DNA of 53,347 bases, taken from Actinoplanes palleronii. GTDB taxonomy: Bacteria > Actinomycetota > Actinomycetes > Mycobacteriales > Micromonosporaceae. The position numbers and the translations under genes are program-made. The notes below the pieces were generated by a model. The model was not told the origin of the DNA. It did not search any database and saw nothing but the letters and a program-made list of their open reading frames with translations. The stretch is from NCBI RefSeq assembly GCF_016862315.1, contig NZ_BOMS01000164.1, positions 1 through 53,347 of the forward strand, given 5' to 3'. Below, piece after piece: positions 22,101 through 28,630 of the stretch. The first letter of the stretch is position 1; each line of letters starts with the position of its first letter.

Positions 22101-22224
22101 CACCCTGGTGCTGATCCCGGTGCTCTACACGATGGTGGAGTCCCGCCGCCGGCCGGAACGGTCGCGGGCGGTGGCCGCGCCCGCGCCCGCGACGCCGTCG
22201 CCGGAGCCGGTGCCGGTCGGCTGA
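19129..22224 (+). CDS. RND-family efflux transporter (HAE1/SwrC-like)
   Basis: A 1031-residue inner-membrane transporter. The N-terminal membrane anchor is followed by a porter domain (LPDLSFPAVTVLAAYPGAAPDVVEEQV), a middle membrane block including the conserved VVDDSIVVLENI segment, a second periplasmic-type domain with a Gly-rich loop (about 640-660) and a C-terminal membrane block (IGLLMLIGIVVTNAIVLMDLINQYRERG is split across it). This resembles SwrC/YerP pumps of Gram-positive bacteria, which export drugs or surfactant-like molecules without an outer-membrane channel. It starts at GTG with a weak ribosome binding site. Control by the upstream two-component system is inferred from position. 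Confidence 0.92.
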   Translation: MSYLSRISLANRKLVALVTLLVVALGGYAASSLKQQLLPDLSFPAVTVLAAYPGAAPDVVEEQVTAPIEDAVKAVTGVETMTSTSRQGSVTVTLSFGYDTDIDTATGDIQESLAKARLPEGVDPQVLTGSTGDMPTMTLAATSGTDQRALAAKLTSTVVPALQAIDGVNEVSVSGTRDRIVTVTPDAAALRRAGLTEQSIITALSTLGGTSSAGSITAGGKNLSLAVGASITSLDRVESLWLAGGKRPVQLETVAAVTVADAEVTSITRTDGRPSLGLSLTMDHDGSSSSISDDVRAQLPGLVASLGAGAALTVVSDSGPQVKDSVDGLLEEGALGLLMAIVVIVLFLRSGRSTLVTAVSIPLSLLIALTVLWLRDYSLNILTLGGLTIAVGRVVDDSIVVLENIKRHLGYGEDRRDAIIGAVREVASAVTSSTLTTVAVFLPIAFVSGMVGELFGSFAITVTVAMLASLIVSLTVVPALAYWFLKAPVVTGDAEEHRARVEEQERAGRLPRIYLPVINWSVRHRKTVLGAAAALLAGTVGMAGLLKTSFLGDSGQDSLRVTQTLPAGTDLAGTDAAAQRVEKVLAATAGVASYQVTIGSSGGFFGASNGTNTVSYTVNLAGGADADAITASLTALSSAGAGEIGVGGGGGFGGGSAIEVSVRAADDATLTAATTQVQQALAKVTEVKDVSSDLSESAPQISIVAKGEQAARYGVGDQAIVSALRTAVQGATVTRVTLDGAQHDVVVRTGASAPDSLAAVKALPLMTPAGPVRLDRVATVTQVDGPVQRVRIDGDRTNTVTATPVGDDTGAASSAVQSALGGLALPAGATYDMGGVTSQQGDAFSQLILAIAVAIGLVFLILVAVFGSIRQTFVLLVSIPFAFVGAIALLLVTGTPMGVAALIGLLMLIGIVVTNAIVLMDLINQYRERGLPVAEAVVEGGLRRLRPILMTALATIFALLPMALGITGSGGFISQPLAVVVIGGLVTSTLLTLVLIPVLYTMVESRRRPERSRAVAAPAPATPSPEPVPVG

Positions 22225-22234
22225 GCCCGCGCCG

Positions 22235-22271
22235 CCCGGCACGGATGTCCGCGACGGATGTCCGTGCCGGG
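22235..22271 (+). terminator. Terminator of the two-component/RND unit
   Basis: CCCGGCACGGA (22235-22245) pairs perfectly with TCCGTGCCGGG (22261-22271); an inner TCCG/CGGA pair extends the hairpin. It lies 10 nt after the RND stop and just before the pilin-operon promoter, separating the two units. Confidence 0.85.
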
Positions 22272-22282
22272 TGGCGAAGTGC

Positions 22283-22309
22283 TAAACGCTCCCCCTCCGC
22301 TGCCGATGA
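22283..22309 (+). promoter_or_regulatory. Sigma28/WhiG-type promoter of the pilin operon
   Basis: TAAA (22283-22286), exactly 15 nt, then GCCGATGA (22302-22309). The sigma28/WhiG consensus is TAAA-N15-GCCGATAA, so 11 of 12 consensus bases match with ideal spacing. Initiation would fall near 22316, giving a leader of about 60 nt before the first pilin gene. Confidence 0.72.
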
Positions 22310-22377
22310 TCTGCACGAGCGACATCTGGACGCCGGGCCCCGGCGTCCCGCCGTGACGGACCGGCGCGGCGGACGGA

Positions 22378-24072
22378 ATGCAGCGGGAGCGTGCCTTGGA
22401 CAGCGACGGCGACGAGGGCTTCACCCTCATAGAGATCCTGGTCTCGCTGGCCATCCTGTCCGTCACGCTGCTCGCCAGCACCCCGTTCTTCGTCAGCAGC
22501 CTGACGTACGTGAACAAACAGCGGACCAAGCAGGCCGCGATCCAGCTCGCCGACACCGCGATGGAGCAGGTCCGCGGGCTCAAGGGCAGCTCGCTGCTGA
22601 GCGGGCACGGCCAGCAGGCCGGCGAGGCGCAGTTCGCGGCCGCACCCGCCGTGGTCAAGCCCTACCTGGCCACCATGAAGGTGCAACACGACGAGGACGA
22701 CACCACCGCGACCACCGATGGCGCCAACGCGCCGCTCTCCACCATCGCCCAGGTCAGCACGATCGAGGGCACGCCGTTCACCCGGATGATCTATGTGGGC
22801 GCCTGCGAGGTCTACCTGACCGGCAGCACCGACTGCGTCTATCCGCTGACCGTCGGCGCGCCGGCCGACACCACCAAGATCCTGAAGTTCTTCCGCACCG
22901 TGGTACTGGTCAGCTGGCCGGACAACTCCTGCCCCGGCACCACCGGCAACCCCGCGAACACCTGCCAGTACGTCATCACGACGCTGGTCTCGCGCGCCTC
23001 GGAGCCGAACTTCGACATCCACCGGCCGTCGCCGACCGTCCTCACCTCGTCGCTCACCTTCTACAAGGGCGTCGTCACCACCGCCCAGCTGGAGGCGCGC
23101 GGCGGTCAGCTGCCGAACACCTGGACGCTGGCCAAGCTCCCGGCCGGCCTCTCGATGACCCCGGCCGGCGTGATCAGCGGGACCCCGACCACGGCCGGGG
23201 TCACGGTCACCACCACGACCGTCACCGACAAGCTGAACCGCACCGACACCGAGCCGATCACCTTCACCGTGGTGCTGCCGCCCACCCTGACCATGCCCGC
23301 CAACGCCGCCAACCACGTCGGCGACGCGGTCAGCCTGCAGGCCACCGCCGCGAACGGGGTCGCACCGTACGTCTACACCGGCACCGCCCTGGCGCCCGGC
23401 CTGGCCGTGAACCCCACCACCGGGGCGATCACCGGCACGCCCACCACGGCCGGCACCTACCTGACCACGGTGACCGTCAAGGATCAGAACGGCGTCGCCG
23501 GCACCGGTACGTACACCCACGTGGTGTACCCCGCCGTCACCCTGGACCTGCTCGCCGACCAGGCGATCACCCTGGGTTCGAAGGTCACCTTCACCGCGAA
23601 CGGCGGGGGCGGCGACGGGAACTACACGTACACCGCGACCGGGCTGCCGGCCGGGGTGACGATCAACAAAAGCAGCGGTGTCATCAACGACAAGCCGACC
23701 GTCTCCGGCCGGTTCCTGCCGACGATCACCGTGACCGACGGCATCGGCGGCGCCGGCGGCAGCGCGAGCCAGCAGATCGCCGTCATCGTCAACACCACCA
23801 CCTCGCTGGTCTTCACCGCACCGGTGTTCACCGCGGCCGACCAGAGCACCGTCAAGGGCACCGCCGCGTCGCTGACCCTGACCACCAACGGCGGGTTGCT
23901 CGGCCTGAGCCCGGTGGTCACCGTGACCGGGCTGCCGGCCGGCCTGACCTACAACACGCTGACCGGGGTCATCTCCGGGACGCCGACCACCGCGGGCACC
24001 TACACGGTCACCGCGACGGCCACCACCGTCACCGCCACCAGCGTCCTCACCCTCATCTGGAAGATCACATGA
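22378..24072 (+). CDS. PilV/GspI-like prepilin with Ig-like (putative Ig, He_PIG) repeats
   Basis: A 564-residue protein. The N-terminus is a type III/IV prepilin signal: short charged leader, cleavage site DEG|FTLIE at Gly14, Glu at mature position 5, and a hydrophobic helix (ILVSLAILSVTLLASTPFFV). Residues about 45-235 form a globular pseudopilin part. From about 240 to the end there are four Ig-like repeats of the He_PIG type, marked by LPAGLSMTPAGVISGTP, APGLAVNPTTGAITGTP, LPAGVTINKSSGVINDKP and LPAGLTYNTLTGVISGTP. Ordinary minor pilins are about 150-200 residues, so this is a pilin with an attached adhesin-like stalk. ATG 22378 is used; TTG 22396, behind GGGAG, is an alternative. The next gene overlaps its stop. 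Confidence 0.85.
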   Translation: MQRERALDSDGDEGFTLIEILVSLAILSVTLLASTPFFVSSLTYVNKQRTKQAAIQLADTAMEQVRGLKGSSLLSGHGQQAGEAQFAAAPAVVKPYLATMKVQHDEDDTTATTDGANAPLSTIAQVSTIEGTPFTRMIYVGACEVYLTGSTDCVYPLTVGAPADTTKILKFFRTVVLVSWPDNSCPGTTGNPANTCQYVITTLVSRASEPNFDIHRPSPTVLTSSLTFYKGVVTTAQLEARGGQLPNTWTLAKLPAGLSMTPAGVISGTPTTAGVTVTTTTVTDKLNRTDTEPITFTVVLPPTLTMPANAANHVGDAVSLQATAANGVAPYVYTGTALAPGLAVNPTTGAITGTPTTAGTYLTTVTVKDQNGVAGTGTYTHVVYPAVTLDLLADQAITLGSKVTFTANGGGGDGNYTYTATGLPAGVTINKSSGVINDKPTVSGRFLPTITVTDGIGGAGGSASQQIAVIVNTTTSLVFTAPVFTAADQSTVKGTAASLTLTTNGGLLGLSPVVTVTGLPAGLTYNTLTGVISGTPTTAGTYTVTATATTVTATSVLTLIWKIT

Positions 24073-24737
24073 TCGACGATCCCGACCTGAGCACCGGCCC
24101 GCGCCCGGCCGACGACGCCGACGATCGTGGTTTCACCCTGATCGAGCTGCTGGTCGGCATGGGTCTGATGTCGGTGGTGCTGGTGATCGTCACCGGGGGG
24201 CTGATCGAGGTCTACGCCAACGTCAACCGGGCGGACACCATCACCGTCGCCCGGGACCAGCTGAGCAACAGCTTCCGCCGGCTCGACAAGGAGCTGCGGT
24301 ACGCCAACTGGCTCAACACCCCCGGCCAGGTGGGCGGCAACTGGTATCTCGAGTACGCCACCTCCGGTGGGTGCCGCCAGCTCGCGTACAAGGGCGGCGT
24401 GCTGACCACGGCGAGCTGGACCCTGCCCGCCACCACGCCGGGAACGCCGACCACGATCGCCACCGACCTGGCCCTGACCGGCACGACCCCGCCGTTCACC
24501 GTCTACACGGTCAACTCCCAGCCGTACGCCTCGGCCGCACCAGGCGTCTCCGGCGTCGGCGTCGACTACCAGCTCGCGCACAGTCAGGTCCGGCTCCAGT
24601 TCACCGGCAAGGTGGGCACCACCACGCTGCCGTTCGACGTGCTGTTCACCGCGCAGAACACCAACGCCGCGAACGTCTTCACCGACCCCGGCAAGCTGAC
24701 GCCCAACGACTGCAGCAAGGGAAGGCCGACCACATGA
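24069..24737 (+). CDS. PilW-like prepilin (minor pseudopilin)
   Basis: A 222-residue prepilin. Cleavage is expected at DDRG|FTLIE (Gly21), with Glu at mature position 5 and a hydrophobic helix (LLVGMGLMSVVLVIVTGGLI). The rest is a pilin-like globular domain with two cysteines (residues about 103 and 216). It begins with ATGA overlapping the upstream pilin stop and ends with ATGA overlapping the next gene, so the three products should be made stoichiometrically. No adhesive extension is present, unlike its neighbours. Confidence 0.85.
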   Translation: MIDDPDLSTGPRPADDADDRGFTLIELLVGMGLMSVVLVIVTGGLIEVYANVNRADTITVARDQLSNSFRRLDKELRYANWLNTPGQVGGNWYLEYATSGGCRQLAYKGGVLTTASWTLPATTPGTPTTIATDLALTGTTPPFTVYTVNSQPYASAAPGVSGVGVDYQLAHSQVRLQFTGKVGTTTLPFDVLFTAQNTNAANVFTDPGKLTPNDCSKGRPTT

Positions 24738-26305
24738 AGCTCTCGCTGCAACGCCGGGACGAGGGGCAACGCCGGGACGACGAGGGGCGACGCCGGGACG
24801 GCGGAGGGCAACGCCGGGACGACGAGGGCTCGCTGCCGATGGCGATGCTGGTCATCACGGTCGTGATGTCGCTCTCGGCGATCATGGTCCCGATCGTGCT
24901 CCGCCAGATCAAGTCCACCCAGAACCTGGCCGAACGCAACACCGCGCTCAACGCCGCCCAGGCCGGCCTGGACATGATGATGGCCCGGGTCCGCGCCGCC
25001 GCCGACCCGGACAAACTGGACGGGTATCTGGAAAACCTGCCGCCCTGCTCGCTGGTCGGCGACGCCGGGGTGAGCGACACCGGCACCAAGCTCACCTACG
25101 CGGTCACCCTCGTCTACCGCGACCAGGACGGCAAGGACCTGACCACCTGCCCGACCACCGACGTACCCGCCACCGCGGTGGTCACGTCGGTCGGCGGCGA
25201 CGGCTCGGTCAAGCGGACCCTGACCGCCACCTACGTCTTCTCCACCAGCAACACGAACATCCCGGGCGGCCAGATCCGGATCTCCAGTTCCACCCTCGGC
25301 AACCAGTGCATGGACTCCGGGTCGAGCAAGGCGCCGGTGAACGGCTCCGCGGTCCTGATGGCGCCGTGCGACGGCAGCAGCCGGCAGCAGTTCGGCTACA
25401 CCCCGGACCTCTACCTCAAGCTGATCAACTCGGATACCACGGGTGCCTCGGACGGCATGTGTCTCTACGCCGGCGCGACCCATCAGTCCGGCAACGCCCT
25501 GGTCTTCCAGCCGTGCCCGACGGTCCGGACCACCACGTTCCAGTGGAGCCTGGACGGCAACTCGGTGTTCCACTCCACCAGCACCGCGAGCAAGGCCGAG
25601 AGCGGCACCTGCGTGAACGTCACGTCACCCGGGTCGACCACGACCCGGAGCGTGACCCTCGGCAGCTGCTCCGCCGGCGCCACCACGAGCATCTTCCGGT
25701 CGGCGACCGGGGTCGGCGCGGGCATGGCCGGTGACAGCACCAACCAGCTGGTCAACTACGCCCAGTTCAGCCGGTGCCTCGACGTGACCGGCAAGTCGAT
25801 GTCCGCGACATACATGATCGCCTGGTTCTGCAAGCAGGACCCGGGCGGCGTCGTCGACTTCAACCAGCAGTGGGTGCACCCGACACCGGTCTTCCCCGCG
25901 GTCACCGCGACCGGGCCGATCATCGTCAACAACACCAACGCCACGAGCAACAGCAAGAACGGCACCGCGGCCAACAACTACTGCCTCAAGACGCCGGGCA
26001 CCGCCACCAGCACGTCCTGGGTGACCGTGGTGAGCTGCACGACCGCTGCGGTCCAGGCCCAGCAGGCCCTGACCTGGACGGTCTACCACGACACCGGCGA
26101 CTACGGCACCAGCTACCGGATCAAGGACTACAAGGGCTACTGCCTGCAGCCCACCGACCAGGCCAGCGGCGTCGCCAACGACTTCCACGGCGACGGAACC
26201 AGCAAGGTCAAGGTCGCCGTGTGCAACAAGTCCGAGCTGCAGAAGTGGAACGCTCCGCCGAACGTCAACCAGCCGACCCCGCTGACCGACCTGACCGAGC
26301 AGTAG
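24734..26305 (+). CDS. PilX-like pseudopilin with ricin-lectin-like ectodomain
   Basis: A 523-residue protein. The leader is unusual: about 32 residues made of QRRDDEG-type repeats, ending DDEG|SLPMAMLVITVV, where Gly32 precedes the hydrophobic helix; mature position 5 is Ala, as can occur in GspK/PilX-type tip pilins. A helical stretch (residues about 40-95) is followed by beta-rich repeats with ricin-B features (GNQCMDSGSSKAPVNG; CMxx/QF pairs, SRCLDVTGKSM, YCLKTPG, YCLQPTDQ), which suggests carbohydrate binding. It is the last gene of the operon and is convergent with a MEDS-STAS gene 22 nt away; no terminator hairpin is visible between them. Confidence 0.82.
   Translation: MKLSLQRRDEGQRRDDEGRRRDGGGQRRDDEGSLPMAMLVITVVMSLSAIMVPIVLRQIKSTQNLAERNTALNAAQAGLDMMMARVRAAADPDKLDGYLENLPPCSLVGDAGVSDTGTKLTYAVTLVYRDQDGKDLTTCPTTDVPATAVVTSVGGDGSVKRTLTATYVFSTSNTNIPGGQIRISSSTLGNQCMDSGSSKAPVNGSAVLMAPCDGSSRQQFGYTPDLYLKLINSDTTGASDGMCLYAGATHQSGNALVFQPCPTVRTTTFQWSLDGNSVFHSTSTASKAESGTCVNVTSPGSTTTRSVTLGSCSAGATTSIFRSATGVGAGMAGDSTNQLVNYAQFSRCLDVTGKSMSATYMIAWFCKQDPGGVVDFNQQWVHPTPVFPAVTATGPIIVNNTNATSNSKNGTAANNYCLKTPGTATSTSWVTVVSCTTAAVQAQQALTWTVYHDTGDYGTSYRIKDYKGYCLQPTDQASGVANDFHGDGTSKVKVAVCNKSELQKWNAPPNVNQPTPLTDLTEQ
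24749..24828 (+). repeat. In-frame 18-21 bp repeat encoding the prepilin leader
   Basis: Four units based on CAACGCCGGGACGACGAGGGG start at 24749, 24767, 24788 and 24809. Each encodes (Q/R)RRDDEG, and most units end in the same DEG that precedes prepilin cleavage. The array could vary leader length by slippage. Confidence 0.9.
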
Positions 26306-26327
26306 CCGGTCACTCCGTTGGGGGCGG

Positions 26328-27158
26328 TCACTCCAGCCACACCCGGTCCGGTGGCCCCGACCAGTGGAAGGTCAGCAGCCGCCGGACCGGCCGGGACAGC
26401 CCGACGATCCGCAGCCGATGCGTGCCGGCCGCGGCCGGGGCGAGCAGGATCCGGGCCGCGGCCGAGTCGGCGAACCGCAGCCGGGTCAGGTCCAGCACCA
26501 GTGGCATCCGGCCCATCACGGTGTCCTCGATCAGGTGCTCCATCATGGCCCGCAGCGCGTGCCGGTTGGACAGGTCGGCCTCACCCTCCAGGCGCAGCCC
26601 GAGCGGCCGCTGGGTACGCACCCCGCGCAGCAGCGGCACCCGTTCCGGGTCGGTGTTCCGGCTGATCGTGGCCGGGTGCGAACGGGTGAGCCGCCGTAGC
26701 TCCGGCTCGCTGAACAGGCGGCGGTCGTAGAGGCAGACACCCATCGCGTAGCCGTCCGCGAAGATCCGGTTGACCCGGGACTCGTACCAGAACAGCTCGT
26801 CGACGAGGGTGCGCCGGCTGGCCCAGGACATGTCGCCGATGCCCCGCATGCCCCGGTAACCCGCCGCGCGGGACGCGGTCGCCTCGCCCTTCCAGGCCGC
26901 CAGGCTGAGGTACGCCGGGCCCGGTTCGACGAGCGACAACTGCCCGCTGGCCAGGGCGTTCGTGACGTCCATGCCCTGCTCGGCGAGGAGCGCGGGCAGC
27001 CGGTCGGCGCGCTGCCCGTGGTAGAGGATCCGGTGGTGCTCGCGCAGCCCGGCCCGGACGTACGCCGCCACACTGCGGGCCCGCAGCGGCTCGTCGTCGA
27101 AGATCAGACAGGCGTGGTCACCCGGGCTCAGGTGGTCGAGCGTGCTGGCCTCGGCCAT
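26328..27158 (-). CDS. MEDS domain - STAS domain sensory protein
   Basis: A 276-residue cytoplasmic protein. The N-terminal part (residues 5-165; HLSPGDHACLIFDDEPLRARSVAAYVRAGL) matches the MEDS/DcmR sensory domain. The C-terminal part (about 180-276; LEGEADLSNRHALRAMMEHLI, MPLVLDLTRLRFADSAAARIL) is a STAS/anti-anti-sigma-like domain with the usual LDLTxLxFxDSA pattern. Such proteins of actinobacteria probably act in partner-switching signalling. The ribosome binding site GAGAGGAC precedes the ATG. The gene is divergent from an acyl-CoA dehydrogenase, and no kinase or sigma partner is adjacent. Confidence 0.82.
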   Translation of the reverse strand: MAEASTLDHLSPGDHACLIFDDEPLRARSVAAYVRAGLREHHRILYHGQRADRLPALLAEQGMDVTNALASGQLSLVEPGPAYLSLAAWKGEATASRAAGYRGMRGIGDMSWASRRTLVDELFWYESRVNRIFADGYAMGVCLYDRRLFSEPELRRLTRSHPATISRNTDPERVPLLRGVRTQRPLGLRLEGEADLSNRHALRAMMEHLIEDTVMGRMPLVLDLTRLRFADSAAARILLAPAAAGTHRLRIVGLSRPVRRLLTFHWSGPPDRVWLE

Positions 27159-27291
27159 CGTGTCCTCTCGGTGATCGCCCCGTGCCGGAAATGCTGGCCA
27201 TCACCGTAGTCACGGCCGCCCGCCGGGGACCATCGCTGAATCGGGTGCCCAGCAGGCGGCATACTGCCGGGGAAGCTTCTTTGGAGGACGC

Positions 27292-28458
27292 ATGACGATG
27301 ACCGACCCGCTCGAGTTGCTCGACATCGCCGGCCTGCTGAGCGACGAGGAACGGCAGATCCAGGAGACGGTGGCGCGCTTCGTCGCCGACCGGGTCCGGC
27401 CGTATGTCGCGGAGTGGTTCGAGGAGGGCACGTTCCCCCGCGAGCTCGCACCGGAGCTGGGCAAACTCGGGGTGCTCGGCATGCACCTGGACGGCTACGG
27501 CTGTGCCGGCACCAGCGCGGTCGCCTACGGCCTGGCCTGTCTGGAGCTCGAAGCCGGCGACTCCGGCCTGCGCAGTTTCGTGTCGGTGCAGGGTTCCCTG
27601 GCGATGTTCTCGATCTGGAAGTACGGCTCGGAGGAGCAGAAACTCGAGTGGCTGCCCCGGATGGCGGCCGGCGAGGCGATCGGCTGTTTCGGCCTGACCG
27701 AGCCGGACTTCGGCAGCGACCCGGCCAACATGCGCACCCGGGCGGTCCGCGACGGCGACGACTGGATCCTCACCGGCACCAAGATGTGGATCACCAACGG
27801 CAGCATCGCCGACATCGCCACCGTCTGGGCGCAGACCGAGGACGGCATCCGCGGCTTCCTGGTCCCGCGCGGCACCCCCGGCTTCACCACCCGCACCATC
27901 AAGCAGAAACTCTCGCTGCGCGCGTCGATCACCGGCGAGCTGATCCTGGACGGCGTGCGCCTGCCCGACGCCGCCCGGCTGCCTGGCGCCCGCAGTCTCG
28001 GCGCCCCGCTGAGCTGCCTGAACGAGGCCCGCTTCGGCATCATCTTCGGTGCCACCGGCGCCGGCCGGGACGCGCTGAGCAGCACCCTGGACTATGCCAA
28101 GACCCGCGTCCAGTTCGACCGCCCGATCGCGGCCTTCCAGCTCACCCAGGAAAAACTGGCCAACATGGCGGTCGACCTGAACACCGCCGCCCTGCTCGCA
28201 CTGCACCTGGGCCGGCTGAAGGACGCCGGCACCCTGAAACCGCACCAGGTCAGCGTCGGCAAGCTCAACAACGTCCGCAAGGCCCTGTCGATCGCCCGCG
28301 AGTGCCGCACGATCCTCGGCGGCAGCGGCATCACGCTGGAGTACTCACCGCTGCGCCACGCCAACAACCTCGAGTCGGTCCTCACCTACGAGGGCACCTC
28401 CGAGATCCACACCCTGGTCATCGGCCACACCCTCACCGGCCACGCCGCCTACCGATAA
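27292..28458 (+). CDS. Acyl-CoA dehydrogenase, glutaryl-CoA dehydrogenase-like
   Basis: A 388-residue flavoenzyme with N-terminal, middle and C-terminal acyl-CoA dehydrogenase domains. The FAD/substrate stretch is CFGLTEPDFGSDPANMRTRA, and the catalytic base is Glu367 in TYEGTSEIHTL, the position used by glutaryl-CoA dehydrogenases. It oxidises an acyl-CoA thioester and passes electrons to ETF. GGAGG lies 7 nt before the ATG. It stands alone. A palindrome (28579-28621) lies between it and the convergent sigma factor gene. Confidence 0.93.
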   Translation: MTMTDPLELLDIAGLLSDEERQIQETVARFVADRVRPYVAEWFEEGTFPRELAPELGKLGVLGMHLDGYGCAGTSAVAYGLACLELEAGDSGLRSFVSVQGSLAMFSIWKYGSEEQKLEWLPRMAAGEAIGCFGLTEPDFGSDPANMRTRAVRDGDDWILTGTKMWITNGSIADIATVWAQTEDGIRGFLVPRGTPGFTTRTIKQKLSLRASITGELILDGVRLPDAARLPGARSLGAPLSCLNEARFGIIFGATGAGRDALSSTLDYAKTRVQFDRPIAAFQLTQEKLANMAVDLNTAALLALHLGRLKDAGTLKPHQVSVGKLNNVRKALSIARECRTILGGSGITLEYSPLRHANNLESVLTYEGTSEIHTLVIGHTLTGHAAYR

Positions 28459-28578
28459 ACCCTTTTTCGGTACGACCTGAAGGTCCCCACAAGCATTGCC
28501 CGGTCCCGTGGCTCAACGCGACGCGGTTGTTCCCTCCCGACCGCGACGCCGCATCCGGGCTGATGCGTCCCCTCCCCA

Positions 28579-28621
28579 GCGTGTGAAGTTGCGGCGCGCT
28601 CCGCACCCAAAGTCCCCACGC
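28579..28621. repeat. Dispersed palindromic element between convergent genes
   Basis: GCGTGTGAAGTTGCGGCGCG, loop, then CGCACCCAAAGTCCCCACGC: left arm of the GTGTGAAGTT type, right arm of the GTGGGGACTT type. It lies 9 nt beyond the stop of the sigma/recombinase fusion gene and could terminate both convergent genes. In the surrounding 28459-28630 stretch there is nothing else I can assign. Confidence 0.85.
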
Positions 28622-28630
28622 GGGGTGGGG

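Noticed and set aside
22245..23520. Open frames on either strand overlapping the first pilin gene
   Set aside because: They show Arg/Gly-rich shadow composition and no domain; the prepilin frame has the cleavage motif and Ig repeats.
28459..28475. Intrinsic terminator after the acyl-CoA dehydrogenase
   Set aside because: A short T run (CTTTTTC) follows the stop, but no stable stem precedes it; the palindrome at 28579-28621 is the better candidate.
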